NCBI GenBank assembly: GCA_024690605.1
Contig: JAILOV010000005.1
Span: 1 to 49,331 of the forward strand
Source of the DNA: Lachnospiraceae bacterium
GTDB lineage: Bacteria > Bacillota > Clostridia > Lachnospirales > Lachnospiraceae
Length of the DNA: 49,331 nt
Direction: 5' to 3'
Of the stretch, positions 16,460 through 25,482 are shown piece by piece. The translations under genes and the position numbers were made by a program. Position 1 is the stretch's first letter. Each line of letters begins with the position of its first letter. Below the pieces are notes generated by a model. It saw nothing but the letters and a program-made list of their open reading frames with translations. It made no database searches and was not told the origin of the DNA.

Positions 16460-17476
16460 ATGAACAGAACAGGACGGAGCATATTTATGATCGTGACCGT
16501 ATTGCTGATCATCGCGCTCTCATGGCTGGATCTGCGCCTTGGGAGTGTGGGGATCGATACGCCGCAGATCCTGAAGATCCTGCGGGGTGACGCGACCGAT
16601 GCCATGCGGGCGAACATCATCCGGAACATCCGACTTCCGAGGATGACGGCGGCGATCCTGCTGGGAGGAGCGCTGGCGCTCTCCGGGTATCTGCTGCAGA
16701 CCTTTTTCGGCAATCCGATCGTCGGTCCCTTTGTGCTCGGCGTATCGTCCGGGGCCAAGCTGACCGTCGCACTGGCCATGATCTGTTCTCTGTCCGCGGG
16801 CGGAGGGATCGGTCTGAAGACCATGGTGGCAGCAGCTTTTGCCGGTGCGCTCACAGCGATGGCGCTCGTGCTGCTGATCTCGTTCCGTGTCAGGAACATG
16901 AGCGTTCTGGTGGTCTGCGGGATCATGATCGGCTATATCTGTTCGGCGGTCACGGATTTTGTTGTCACCTTTGCGGATGATTCCAATATCGTCAATCTCC
17001 ACAACTGGTCCATGGGGAGCCTGTCCGGTGTGGGATGGGACGAGATCCGGATCATGGCGGTGATCGTGATCTGCTGTCTTCTTACCGCGGGACTGATGGT
17101 CAAACCCATGAGCGCTTTTCAGCTGGGAGAGGCGTATGCGAAAAGTGCGGGGGTGAACATCCTGCTTCTGCGCATCATGCTCATTCTGGTGTCCAGTCTC
17201 CTGGCAGCCTGCGTCACCGCGTTTGCCGGCCCCATCTCCTTTGTCGGGATCGCGGTCCCGCATCTGATGCGGTCGGGATTAAAGACCAATGCGCCGCCGG
17301 TGATGATCCCCGCAAGCTTCTTGGGAGGGGCGGCGGTGACGCTGTTCTGCGACGCCGTAGCAAGAACCGTCTTTGCGCCGACGGAGGTGAGCATCAGCTC
17401 CGTGACGGCTGTTCTGCTGGTACCGGTGGTGATCGTGATGATGATAAAGAGAAATGTGAGAAACAGGGATCTGTGA
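16460..17476 (+). CDS. BtuC/FecCD-type ABC permease
   Basis: A 338-residue permease with about ten membrane segments and the FecCD hallmarks: RLPRMTAAILLGGALALSGY, FFGNPIVGPFVLGVSSGAKL, and the C-terminal GPISFVGIAVPHLMR with the ATPase-contacting region after it. The length is normal. GAAGGG directly before ATG 16460 is the ribosome site, five bases after the previous stop. It forms the channel for the preceding binding protein and the following fused ATPase. Assigned to corrinoid uptake by operon context; FecCD permeases for siderophores or haem look the same at this level. Confidence 0.87.
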   Translation: MNRTGRSIFMIVTVLLIIALSWLDLRLGSVGIDTPQILKILRGDATDAMRANIIRNIRLPRMTAAILLGGALALSGYLLQTFFGNPIVGPFVLGVSSGAKLTVALAMICSLSAGGGIGLKTMVAAAFAGALTAMALVLLISFRVRNMSVLVVCGIMIGYICSAVTDFVVTFADDSNIVNLHNWSMGSLSGVGWDEIRIMAVIVICCLLTAGLMVKPMSAFQLGEAYAKSAGVNILLLRIMLILVSSLLAACVTAFAGPISFVGIAVPHLMRSGLKTNAPPVMIPASFLGGAAVTLFCDAVARTVFAPTEVSISSVTAVLLVPVVIVMMIKRNVRNRDL

Positions 17477-17478
17477 GC

Positions 17479-19791
17479 ATGATGGAGCAGAAAGGGATCC
17501 GGACGGAAAAACTGCATATCGGCTATGACAGCGATCTCGTCAGAGATATCAGTCTGGCAGTGACGCCCGGAAAGATCGTCACGCTGATCGGTCCGAACGG
17601 CTGCGGCAAGTCGACGCTCTTAAAAACGCTGACGGGAATGCTCAGAGAGAGAGGGGGTGTTGTTTATCTCGACGGCAGAGACAGGAAAGCACTCCGGGCG
17701 GATGAAATCGCGAGGAGCATGGCCATGGTCATGACGCACAGGGTGCGGCCGGAACTGATGACCTGCGGCGAGGTGGTGGAGCTGGGTCGCTATCCGCACA
17801 CCGGCAGGCTGGGCATCCTGTCGGAGCATGACAGGGCGTGCGTGCGGGACGCCATGTCCTGGTGTGACGTGGCGGATCTGGAAAACACCTTTTTCCAAAA
17901 CGTCAGCGACGGACAGAGACAGCGCGTGATGCTCGCCCGGGCGATCTGTCAGGAGCCCGGTGTGCTCATCCTGGATGAACCAACATCGTATCTGGATATC
18001 AGGCACAAAGTTGATATTCTGGACATGATCCGCAGGCTCTCGCGGGAGAAGAAGATCGCGGTGCTGATGTCGCTCCATGAACTGGAGATCGCCATGCGCG
18101 TCTCGGATCTCGTGGTCGCCATGGGGGAGGGAGAGATCGTGAAGACGGGAACGCCCGCGGAGGTTTTTCGGGAGCCTCTGATCCGGCGGCTCTATCATAT
18201 CGAACAGACGGATCTGTCCCTCCTTGGCTGCAGACCCTGGCTCCCCGATGCGCCTGGCGGGAACGCGGGGGTGCATATCGGGTCCGGCGCTTCCGGAGCG
18301 AAGAAACCGCATGTCATCATGATCCAGGGGACCATGTCCGGTGCCGGCAAGAGTGTGATCGCGGCGGGACTGTGCAGGATCTTCGCACAGGACGGATACC
18401 GGACCGCGCCGTTCAAGTCACAGAATATGGCGCTCAACTCCTTTGTCACCGACGAGGGACTGGAGATGGGACGGGCACAGGTCATGCAGGCGGAATGCGC
18501 GCGGATCAGACCGCTGGCCTGTATGAATCCGATCCTGTTAAAACCCACGGATGACAGGGGCTCACAGGTGATCGTGAACGGCAGAGTGGTTGGCAACATG
18601 CGGGCTGCGGAGTATTTTGCCCGCAAAAAAGAGTATATGAAAGATATCCTGGATGCCTATGACAGGCTCACGGAGCTGGCGGACATCATCGTTGTGGAAG
18701 GTGCCGGTTCACCTGTAGAACTGAACCTGAAGAAAAACGACATCGTGAACATGGGACTTGCCGAACAGATCGACGCCCCCGTGCTGCTGGTCGGGGATAT
18801 CGACCGTGGCGGGGTGTTCGCACAGTTCGCGGGAACGCTGGGTCTGCTGGAGCCTTCGGAGCGGGCACGCGTGCAGGGGATCATCGTCAACAGGTTCCGG
18901 GGAGACCGGCAGCTTTTCAGAGAAGGGGAGAGGATGCTCGGGGAGATCTGCGGAACGGATGTCCTCGGCGTGGTTCCCTGGATGGAACTGGAACTGGACG
19001 ATGAGGACTCCCTGACCGACCGGTTCCGTTTGCATCGGAATGCGGCACTGGACATCGCGGTCATCCGCCTGCCGCATATCTCCAATTTTACCGATCTCAA
19101 TCCCTTCGCGCAGACTGCGGAGGCATCGGTCCGCTATGTTTCCTCCGCGGATTCGTTCGGCAGACCGGATCTGGTGATCCTTCCCGGAAGCAAGAACACG
19201 ATCGCGGATCTGCGATGGCTCAAAGCCTCCGGTCTCGCGCAGAGCATCACGGAAGCCGCATCGGAGCAGACCCCTGTCATCGGGATCTGCGGCGGTTATC
19301 AGATGCTGGGAAGGATCGTGGAGGATCCGGAAATGACCGAGGCGGGCGGAAGCGAGGAGGGTCTGGATCTTCTGCCCGTAAAGACCGTGCTGACATCGGA
19401 AAAGGTCCGCCGCCTTTTCCGCGGCAATGTAGAAAAAGCGGAGGGGATCCTCACGGGGCTTGCCGGATGTCCGGTGGAAGGCTATGAGATCCACATGGGA
19501 CAGACGGTTCCCTGCGGCGAAGTGTCCGCTTTCACCTCGGGAGATACGGGGACCTGCCGGGAAAACATCTACGGGACCTATGTGCATGGTCTTTTTGACA
19601 AAAAGGAGATCCTGACCGGTGTGATCGACCGGATCGCGGCGGAAAAAGGCGTGCGGATCGACACCGGACAGGTGACGGACTATGATGCCTTTAAGGAAAC
19701 ACAGTATGAACAGCTTGCGCGGACGCTCCGGGAGAACCTTGACATGGAACGGATCTATGAGATCATGGGGGTCGCGAGACATGACGACTGA
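17479..19791 (+). CDS. cobQ: BtuD-type ABC ATPase fused to cobyric acid synthase CobQ/CbiP
   Basis: A 770-residue fusion. Residues 1-about 250 are a FecE/BtuD ATPase: Walker A GPNGCGKST, signature VSDGQRQRVMLARAI, Walker B LILDEPTSYLD and H-loop MSLHELEIAM. After a Gly/Ala-rich linker (about 251-274), residues 275-770 are a full-length CobQ. This part has the ATP-dependent amide ligase part (IMIQGTMSGAGKS, FKSQNMALNS, GDIDRGGVFAQ, LPGSKNTIADL) and a glutaminase-like part with catalytic Cys604 in GICGGYQMLG and YGTYVHGLF. CobQ amidates adenosylcobyrinic acid a,c-diamide at positions b, d, e and g. Both halves look active. GTG 17473 overlaps the upstream stop; ATG 17479 or 17482 is preferred. 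Confidence 0.88.
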   Translation: MMEQKGIRTEKLHIGYDSDLVRDISLAVTPGKIVTLIGPNGCGKSTLLKTLTGMLRERGGVVYLDGRDRKALRADEIARSMAMVMTHRVRPELMTCGEVVELGRYPHTGRLGILSEHDRACVRDAMSWCDVADLENTFFQNVSDGQRQRVMLARAICQEPGVLILDEPTSYLDIRHKVDILDMIRRLSREKKIAVLMSLHELEIAMRVSDLVVAMGEGEIVKTGTPAEVFREPLIRRLYHIEQTDLSLLGCRPWLPDAPGGNAGVHIGSGASGAKKPHVIMIQGTMSGAGKSVIAAGLCRIFAQDGYRTAPFKSQNMALNSFVTDEGLEMGRAQVMQAECARIRPLACMNPILLKPTDDRGSQVIVNGRVVGNMRAAEYFARKKEYMKDILDAYDRLTELADIIVVEGAGSPVELNLKKNDIVNMGLAEQIDAPVLLVGDIDRGGVFAQFAGTLGLLEPSERARVQGIIVNRFRGDRQLFREGERMLGEICGTDVLGVVPWMELELDDEDSLTDRFRLHRNAALDIAVIRLPHISNFTDLNPFAQTAEASVRYVSSADSFGRPDLVILPGSKNTIADLRWLKASGLAQSITEAASEQTPVIGICGGYQMLGRIVEDPEMTEAGGSEEGLDLLPVKTVLTSEKVRRLFRGNVEKAEGILTGLAGCPVEGYEIHMGQTVPCGEVSAFTSGDTGTCRENIYGTYVHGLFDKKEILTGVIDRIAAEKGVRIDTGQVTDYDAFKETQYEQLARTLRENLDMERIYEIMGVARHDD

Positions 19792-20869
19792 GGAACTGTT
19801 CTCCCTGCGGATCCGTGTCCCGGCTGAGGATGTCCGGCAGCAGGCCCGGAAACAATGGGATGCGGTCATGAAACCGATCGACGGGCTGGGGGATTTCGAG
19901 AAGATGATCTGCCGGATCGCGGCTGTCCGCGGCACGACCGATCCGGACATCACCCGTAAGGCGCTGATCATCATGTGCGCGGATAACGGTGTGGTCGTTC
20001 ACGGGGTTTCGCAGACGGATGCGCATGTAACGAATGATGTCGCGGTCATGATGGGACAGAGGAAGAGCTCCGCGGGGATCATGGCCGGCGCGTTTCCGGT
20101 TGAGATCCTCACGGTGGATGTAGGGATCGCTTCGGACCGGACGCCCGCCGGGGTGATCGACAGAAAGGTTAGAAAAGGGACCGCGGATCTGCTGACGGAA
20201 CCGGCGATGACCGCGGAGGAATGTCTGCAGGCGATCGAAACGGGCATCGAAATGGCACGCCTTTGCTCGGAGAAGGGGATCGGACTGATCGCTACGGGAG
20301 AAATGGGCATCGGTAACACGACGACCAGCGCGGCTCTTGTCTGTGCAACGACCGGTGCATCGCCCGCGGAGGTTGTCGGCAGAGGAGCCGGTCTGTCCGA
20401 TGAGGGACTGCGCACGAAGCTTTCCGTCGTCGAGGATGCGCTGGCATTTCATTTCGGTGCACGGCACGCAGGATGCGCGGACTCCCCCGACGGCGCTTTT
20501 GAAGCGCTGCGGCGGGTCGGCGGACTGGATATCGCGGGACTTGCCGGTGTGTTCATCGGCGGTGCGACGCTGGGAATCCCCGTCGTGATCGACGGCCTGA
20601 TCAGCGCTGCGGCGGCCTTGTGTGCGGAACGGATGGTACCGGGATGCAGAGCATCCATGATCGCATCGCACAGCGGCAGGGAACGCGGAACTGCGGCGGT
20701 CCTGCGGGAACTGGGCTTAAGGCCCGTGATCGACGCGGATCTTGCGTTGGGGGAAGGGAGCGGAGCACTCATGCTCTTTCCGCTGCTGGATATGGCGATG
20801 TCACTCTACCGAGACGGAACCCGTTTTGATGGGTCCGGGATCGATCCGTATGAGAGGTTTGGCGGATGA
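19781..20869 (+). CDS. cobT: Nicotinate-nucleotide--dimethylbenzimidazole phosphoribosyltransferase
   Basis: A 362-residue soluble enzyme that activates the lower-ligand base (dimethylbenzimidazole or another base) to its alpha-ribotide, using nicotinate mononucleotide. Family features: KPIDGLGDFEKMICRIA near the N-terminus, ADNGVVVHGVSQT, GEMGIGNTTTSAAL, VGRGAGLSDEGL, and catalytic Glu325 in LALGEGSGA (Glu317 in the Salmonella enzyme). Start ATG 19781 overlaps the end of the fusion gene by 11 bases. First of the nucleotide-loop assembly genes, followed by cobU, cobS and cobC in one block. The length is normal. Confidence 0.95.
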   Translation: MTTEELFSLRIRVPAEDVRQQARKQWDAVMKPIDGLGDFEKMICRIAAVRGTTDPDITRKALIIMCADNGVVVHGVSQTDAHVTNDVAVMMGQRKSSAGIMAGAFPVEILTVDVGIASDRTPAGVIDRKVRKGTADLLTEPAMTAEECLQAIETGIEMARLCSEKGIGLIATGEMGIGNTTTSAALVCATTGASPAEVVGRGAGLSDEGLRTKLSVVEDALAFHFGARHAGCADSPDGAFEALRRVGGLDIAGLAGVFIGGATLGIPVVIDGLISAAAALCAERMVPGCRASMIASHSGRERGTAAVLRELGLRPVIDADLALGEGSGALMLFPLLDMAMSLYRDGTRFDGSGIDPYERFGG

Positions 20870-21399
20870 CGATCCTGGTGATCGGAAAACCGGACAGCGG
20901 CAAATCCCTTCTGGCGGAGGAACTGACCCTGCAGACCGGCTGTGCGCGCCGCTACTATCTTGCCACGATGAAGATCATGGACCGGGACGGCGCGGATCGT
21001 GTAAAACGGCATCGAAGACAGCGGGAGGGCAAGGGTTTTGTCACGATCGAGCGGCCGCTGGATATCACGGGAGCGGTGGCTGCTATGGAGTGTCCGGCGG
21101 AAGCGGCGGTGTTGCTTGAATGTGTGTCCAATCTGGCCGGTAACGAGCTTTATGACGATCCGGAAAACGGTGGGAAGATGCCTTTCGATCAGGCATCGCG
21201 TCAGCGTCTGGCGGAAAAGATCGTCCGGGAGATCGAAGAGCTGGCAGGACAGGTGCATGATCTGATCATCGTCAGTGCCGCCTATGAACAGGACGGCGAG
21301 GACTATGATGAGGATACGAGAAATTATGTGCGCCTGCTGGATCTGGTCAATGAACTGCTGTCGGACCGTGTGGATGAGGTCCGTGATCTGAGGAGATAG
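20866..21399 (+). CDS. cobU: Adenosylcobinamide kinase/adenosylcobinamide-phosphate guanylyltransferase
   Basis: A 177-residue bifunctional kinase and guanylyltransferase that makes adenosylcobinamide-GDP. The P-loop GKPDSGKS is at the N-terminus, and the region KRHRRQREGKGF carries the histidine expected to be guanylylated. LLECVSNLAGNEL (the Walker-B-like strand) and LIIVSAAYEQ follow. ATG 20866 overlaps the cobT stop (ATGA). The length fits the family (about 180). A more divergent version than the enteric enzyme, so kinase/GTP specificity is inferred from family and position. Confidence 0.9.
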   Translation: MTILVIGKPDSGKSLLAEELTLQTGCARRYYLATMKIMDRDGADRVKRHRRQREGKGFVTIERPLDITGAVAAMECPAEAAVLLECVSNLAGNELYDDPENGGKMPFDQASRQRLAEKIVREIEELAGQVHDLIIVSAAYEQDGEDYDEDTRNYVRLLDLVNELLSDRVDEVRDLRR

Positions 21400-21403
21400 A
21401 ATT

Positions 21404-22180
21404 TTGAAGATCCTGAAACGCCTGATACTGTCCTTTGCGATGTACAGCAGGATCCCGGTGCCGGTGATCCCGATGGAAGAGGAGGACATGGCTGTCAGTC
21501 TGACCTTTTTCCCGCTGGTCGGAGCGGTGATCGGTCTGCTGACCGCGCTGCTCAATCTTCCGGAACAGTTGCGGCAGATCCCCGCTGCGGCAAGGATCCT
21601 CCTGACCGTGACGATCCCGATCCTGGTGACCGGCGGGTTTCATCTGGACGGCTTTATGGATACGGAGGATGCGCTCCGATCCTATGCTTCAACGGAAAAG
21701 CGGCTGGAGATCCTGAAGGATCCGCACATCGGCGCGTTCGCGGTCATCGGACTGATCCGTGTCCTGCTGCTGTTCGGGGCGGCTGTGACCTGTATCCTGC
21801 TGAAAGAGGATAACACACGGGAGATCATCATCCTGTCCGCGATCTATGTGACCGCCAGGAGCATCAGCGCGCTGGCGGCGCTGTTCTTCAAAAAAGCGAA
21901 ACGGGACGGGATGCTGGTGCGGGAGACGGAGAACGGGCACCGGTCCGTGGCTGCGGGAGCGATCCTGTTCCTTGTTCTTTCGACAAGTGTGATCCTCTGC
22001 ACGGAGCCGGCCAGAGGCTTGTGCGTTCTGGCAGCCTTCGGAGCCTGCCTGATCGGATACCGGATCCGGAGCTACCGGATCTTCGGCGGCGTGACGGGCG
22101 ACACGGCCGGACATTTTCTGGTCTCGTCGGAAACGGCAGCAGCATGTGCACTGGCACTGGCATCGCTTTTGTTTCCGTAG
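21404..22180 (+). CDS. cobS: Adenosylcobinamide-GDP ribazoletransferase (cobalamin synthase)
   Basis: A 258-residue inner-membrane enzyme with six to seven membrane segments. It joins adenosylcobinamide-GDP and alpha-ribazole (phosphate). Diagnostic motifs are LSFAMYSRIPVP at the N-terminus, FFPLVGAVIGLL and the Asp-rich catalytic stretch GGFHLDGFMDTEDAL, then FGGVTGDTAGH near the C-terminus. The start is TTG 21404, supported by GAGGAG eight bases upstream and by the position of the family's N-terminal motif. Four bases after cobU. Confidence 0.93.
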   Translation: MKILKRLILSFAMYSRIPVPVIPMEEEDMAVSLTFFPLVGAVIGLLTALLNLPEQLRQIPAAARILLTVTIPILVTGGFHLDGFMDTEDALRSYASTEKRLEILKDPHIGAFAVIGLIRVLLLFGAAVTCILLKEDNTREIIILSAIYVTARSISALAALFFKKAKRDGMLVRETENGHRSVAAGAILFLVLSTSVILCTEPARGLCVLAAFGACLIGYRIRSYRIFGGVTGDTAGHFLVSSETAAACALALASLLFP

Positions 22181-22206
22181 ACCCGGGGAGCAAAGAGGAG
22201 AAACGT

Positions 22207-22842
22207 GTGGCAAAGAAGACGGTCTTCATGATCCGGCACGGAGAGACGCCCGGAAACGCGGAAAAAAGATATATCGGCTGCCGGACGGATGAGGGACTGT
22301 CTGCGGAAGGGGTCGCGAGGGCGGCACGGTTTTATGGTGCACATCCGAATCTGCCGGGCCGCTCCGGCACGTTCCGCGTCTGCACCAGCCCGATGCGTCG
22401 GGCGGCGGAAACGGCGGAGATCCTGTTTCCACCGGACAGGCGTGAAGGAAGCCTGATCGTGCGGATCTCCGATCTGCGGGAGATCGACTTCGGGGATTTT
22501 GAGGGAAAAACGCACGGAGAACTTTTGGGATCGCCTGCTTATCAGGACTGGCTGAATACCGGGGGGACCACCCCGATCCCCGGGGCCGAGCGGAGAGAGG
22601 ACTTTATCGATCGCTCGTTTCGCGGATTTCATGAGGCACTCGGTGATGCGCGGAAAGAGGAAACGATCGCTGTCGTCTGTCACGGCGGCAACATCATGGC
22701 GGTCATGAGCAGACTGACCGGCGGCGAGTATTATTCCTTTCTGACCGGAAATCTCGGCGGTTACTGTCTGGAACTGGAGGCGGATGATGAGAACTTATCT
22801 GTTCTGTCATATCATCGCATTGACGGCGGGGATCCTGCTTGA
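22207..22842 (+). CDS. cobC: Histidine phosphatase, probable alpha-ribazole phosphatase
   Basis: A 211-residue phosphoglycerate-mutase-like phosphatase. The phosphohistidine motif MIRHGET is at residues 8-14, the second catalytic histidine lies in VVCHGGNIM, and TSPMRRAAETAEIL and LREIDFGDFEGKTHGEL are typical of CobC. It removes the phosphate from alpha-ribazole phosphate or adenosylcobalamin phosphate. Start GTG 22207 is chosen because GAGGAG lies six bases upstream; the longer open frame is the shadow of cobS. It overlaps cbiB by 59 bases. A general phosphatase of the family cannot be excluded, but position between cobS and cbiB supports the assignment. Confidence 0.88.
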   Translation: MAKKTVFMIRHGETPGNAEKRYIGCRTDEGLSAEGVARAARFYGAHPNLPGRSGTFRVCTSPMRRAAETAEILFPPDRREGSLIVRISDLREIDFGDFEGKTHGELLGSPAYQDWLNTGGTTPIPGAERREDFIDRSFRGFHEALGDARKEETIAVVCHGGNIMAVMSRLTGGEYYSFLTGNLGGYCLELEADDENLSVLSYHRIDGGDPA

Positions 22843-23812
22843 CTGGATCATCGGGGATCCGCACGGGCTTCCCCATCCGGTCCGGGCGATCGGCCGGCTG
22901 ATCAGTGCGCTGGAACGAAAGCTTCTGGGTGACACTGATGCGTCGACCGCAAGAAACCGCGCGAGAGAACGTGCCGCGGGAACGCTCCTGTGGATCCTGG
23001 TGACGGCGGTCACGGTCCTGGTGACCGGCAGCATCCTGTGCGGTGCCTATCTTTTGCATCCCGGTGCGGGCATCGCCTGTGAAACGATCCTGACAGCCTA
23101 CCTGCTGGCGGCGGGCAGTCTGTGCAGAGAGAGCATGCAGGTGGCGGTGAAACTCGAGGATGAGGATATCGCTTCCGCCAGGACGGCGGTTTCGATGATC
23201 GTCGGACGGGATACGGAGAAGCTGAACCGGGAGGAGATCATCACGGCTGCAGTGGAAACGGTCGCGGAGAACACCTCTGACGGTGTGATCGCGCCGCTTC
23301 TGTTTGCCGCGGTCGGCGGCCCGATCCTCGGATTTTTCTACAAGGCGGTCAACACGATGGATTCCATGCTGGGGTATCGCAATGAGCGATATGCGGATTT
23401 CGGGAGAACGGCGGCCCGGGCGGATGATGTCATGAACTTTCTGCCGTCCAGGATCAGCGCGATGGTCATGATACCGGCCGGATTTCTGCTCGGCATTTTT
23501 TCCGCGGATTTCAGCGGCCGGGGAGCCTTGCGGATCTGGAGACGCGACAGAAGAAAGCACCTGTCTCCCAATGCCGCGCAGACGGAAAGCGCGTGTGCCG
23601 GCGCGCTGGGGATCGCGCTCGGCGGCACGCACGAATACGGCGGCGTGCCGGTGGAGAAACCGGTCATCGGAGATGCCGGGAGGCCGCCGCAGACAGCGGA
23701 TATCGGAAGAGCCAATGCGCTGATGTTCGTCACGCAGATCCTGACAGCTGCCTTGCTGCTGGCTGTCCTTGTTCTGCTAACCGGCATGCCGGCGCTCCGG
23801 GGAGGTGTGTGA
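22784..23812 (+). CDS. cbiB: Adenosylcobinamide-phosphate synthase CbiB
   Basis: A 342-residue membrane protein with five or so membrane segments. It attaches aminopropanol (phosphate) to adenosylcobyric acid. Recognised by LLDWIIGDPHGLPHPVRAIG near the N-terminus, AVETVAENTSDGVIAPLLFA, the GAVNT-like segment YKAVNTMDSMLGY, the ARADDVMNFLPSR region, and SPNAAQTESACAGALGI. The start (ATG 22784 or the next ATG 22787) lies inside cobC but is supported by GGAGGCGG just upstream and the conserved N-terminus, so the 59-base overlap is real. Confidence 0.93.
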   Translation: MMRTYLFCHIIALTAGILLDWIIGDPHGLPHPVRAIGRLISALERKLLGDTDASTARNRARERAAGTLLWILVTAVTVLVTGSILCGAYLLHPGAGIACETILTAYLLAAGSLCRESMQVAVKLEDEDIASARTAVSMIVGRDTEKLNREEIITAAVETVAENTSDGVIAPLLFAAVGGPILGFFYKAVNTMDSMLGYRNERYADFGRTAARADDVMNFLPSRISAMVMIPAGFLLGIFSADFSGRGALRIWRRDRRKHLSPNAAQTESACAGALGIALGGTHEYGGVPVEKPVIGDAGRPPQTADIGRANALMFVTQILTAALLLAVLVLLTGMPALRGGV

Positions 23813-24861
23813 TGCACGGCGGAGATATCTACAGAAACAGGGTCCGTCTGGATTATTCGGTCAGTCTCAATCCGTTGGGAGCGCCGGAGGAGGTGCGGCG
23901 GGCACTCGAGGGGTCTCTGGAACGGCTGGGCGAGTATCCGGATCCCGCACAGGATGCCGTGAGATTTGCCATCTCCGGCCTGGAACGGATACCGGCTGAG
24001 CGGATCATTGCGGGGAACGGGGCTTCGGAGCTTCTGATGGCGGCTGTCCGTGCGATCGCACCGCGCAGAGTGCTTCTGTTCGAACCCGGCTATACCGGGT
24101 ATGCGCACGCACTGCACGCCGCAAACTGTGAGATCTGTACCTTGACGCTCGCGGAGGGATCCGGGTTTGCACTCACCGCGGAAGCGCTTGCGGAGATGGA
24201 CCGGGTGAGACCGGATGTCGTCCTGATCGGCGACCCGGTGAACCCGACGGGGAGAAATCAGGAGGACGGGCTCCTGTCGGCATTGATCGACAGAGCTGGG
24301 CAGATCGGATGCAGTGTGATCCTGGATGAGAGCTTCTTCCTGCTGTCCGATAAAGCCGCCAGAGAAGAGGATGTGGCGCACCGGCTGCCGGAAAACGGTG
24401 ATCATCTGCTGCTGTTGCGCTCTCTGACCAAGGTGCTCGCGATGCCGGGGATCCGGATGGGTTATCTCATCTCTTCCGAACGGCGGATCCGGGAGATCCG
24501 GGCACAGCTCCCCGAATGGAATCTTCCCGTGACGGCGGAGGAGGCGATCTGCGCGGGATGCGAGGTGCTTGCGCGGGGTGCGTATCTGTCCCGGACCCGG
24601 GAGACCATCCGTACGGAGCGGGCGTTTCTGTCGGATCTGCTCGCGTCTGCCGGATGCGGGGTCTTTGCCGGTGAGACCTGTTTTCTTCTGTTCACCGGGC
24701 CTGCGGGACTCGGGGAAGCGCTGCTGAAGAAGGGAATCCTCATCAGGGATTGCAATGATTTTACGGGACTGCGGCCGGGTTTTTTCCGGATCGCCGTCAG
24801 GGGACATGCGGATAATCTGCTTTTTGCCGAGGCTTTTCGGGAGGTCATGCATGAATTTTGA
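23812..24861 (+). CDS. cobD: Threonine-phosphate decarboxylase CobD (PLP aminotransferase fold)
   Basis: A 349-residue class I/II PLP enzyme. MHGGDIYRNRVRLDYSVSLNPLG is the family's N-terminus, IIAGNGASELLMAAVRAI binds the cofactor phosphate, GDPVNPTGR and ILDESFFLLS line the site, and Lys207 in RSLTKVLAMPGIRMGY is the Schiff-base lysine. It makes (R)-1-amino-2-propanol phosphate for CbiB. ATG 23812 shares one base with the cbiB stop (TGATG) and has GGGGAGG upstream. The histidinol-phosphate aminotransferase HisC is a close relative, but the N-terminus and context favour CobD. Confidence 0.92.
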   Translation: MHGGDIYRNRVRLDYSVSLNPLGAPEEVRRALEGSLERLGEYPDPAQDAVRFAISGLERIPAERIIAGNGASELLMAAVRAIAPRRVLLFEPGYTGYAHALHAANCEICTLTLAEGSGFALTAEALAEMDRVRPDVVLIGDPVNPTGRNQEDGLLSALIDRAGQIGCSVILDESFFLLSDKAAREEDVAHRLPENGDHLLLLRSLTKVLAMPGIRMGYLISSERRIREIRAQLPEWNLPVTAEEAICAGCEVLARGAYLSRTRETIRTERAFLSDLLASAGCGVFAGETCFLLFTGPAGLGEALLKKGILIRDCNDFTGLRPGFFRIAVRGHADNLLFAEAFREVMHEF

Positions 24862-25477
24862 ACAGGTGAGACCGGAAGAGATCGAGAAAAGAAGCTTTGC
24901 CATCATCGATGCCGAACTGAAGCAGGCGGGGATCACACTGGATGCGCGCAACGCACCGGTGATCATGCGGTGCATCCACGCGTCGGCGGATCCGGATTAC
25001 GCGAAAACGCTCGCCTTTTCGGAGGGAGCGGTCGATGTGATGCAGGATCTCATCCGAAAGGGCGCGGACATCGTGACCGACACGAACATGGCGCTGGCCG
25101 GGATCAACAGGAAACGGCTGGCAGCCTTCGGCGGAGAGGTGCGCTGTCATATGGCGGACGCGGATGTTGCCGAAAAGGCATCGGAAAGGGGTCTGACCCG
25201 GGCGGCGGTCTCGATGGAAAAGGCGGCCGCCCGCGGCGGGGACATCATCTTTGCCGTCGGAAACGCGCCGACGGCGCTGATCGCACTGTACGAGATGATG
25301 CAGAAGGGACTGTTTGTCCCGGCGTTTGTGATCGGTGTTCCTGTCGGCTTTGTCAACGTGGTTCAGGCCAAGGAACTGTTTCTTCACGCGGATGTGCCAT
25401 TTATCATCAACCGCGGGAGAAAGGGCGGGAGCAGCATTGCCGCGGCGATCTGCAATGCGGTTCTGTACGATATGTGA
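24851..25477 (+). CDS. cbiC: Cobalt-precorrin-8 methylmutase CbiC
   Basis: A 208-residue enzyme that moves the C11 methyl group to C12, giving cobyrinic acid. Catalytic His43 region MRCIHASADPDYAKTL, then DTNMALAGINRKRL, AVGNAPTALIALYEM and FVIGVPVGFVNV are the classic motifs. ATG 24851 lies 11 bases inside the end of cobD; the frame upstream is cobD shadow. It begins the corrin-ring block that runs to cbiA. Confidence 0.94.
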   Translation: MNFEQVRPEEIEKRSFAIIDAELKQAGITLDARNAPVIMRCIHASADPDYAKTLAFSEGAVDVMQDLIRKGADIVTDTNMALAGINRKRLAAFGGEVRCHMADADVAEKASERGLTRAAVSMEKAAARGGDIIFAVGNAPTALIALYEMMQKGLFVPAFVIGVPVGFVNVVQAKELFLHADVPFIINRGRKGGSSIAAAICNAVLYDM

Positions 25478-25482
25478 GGATC

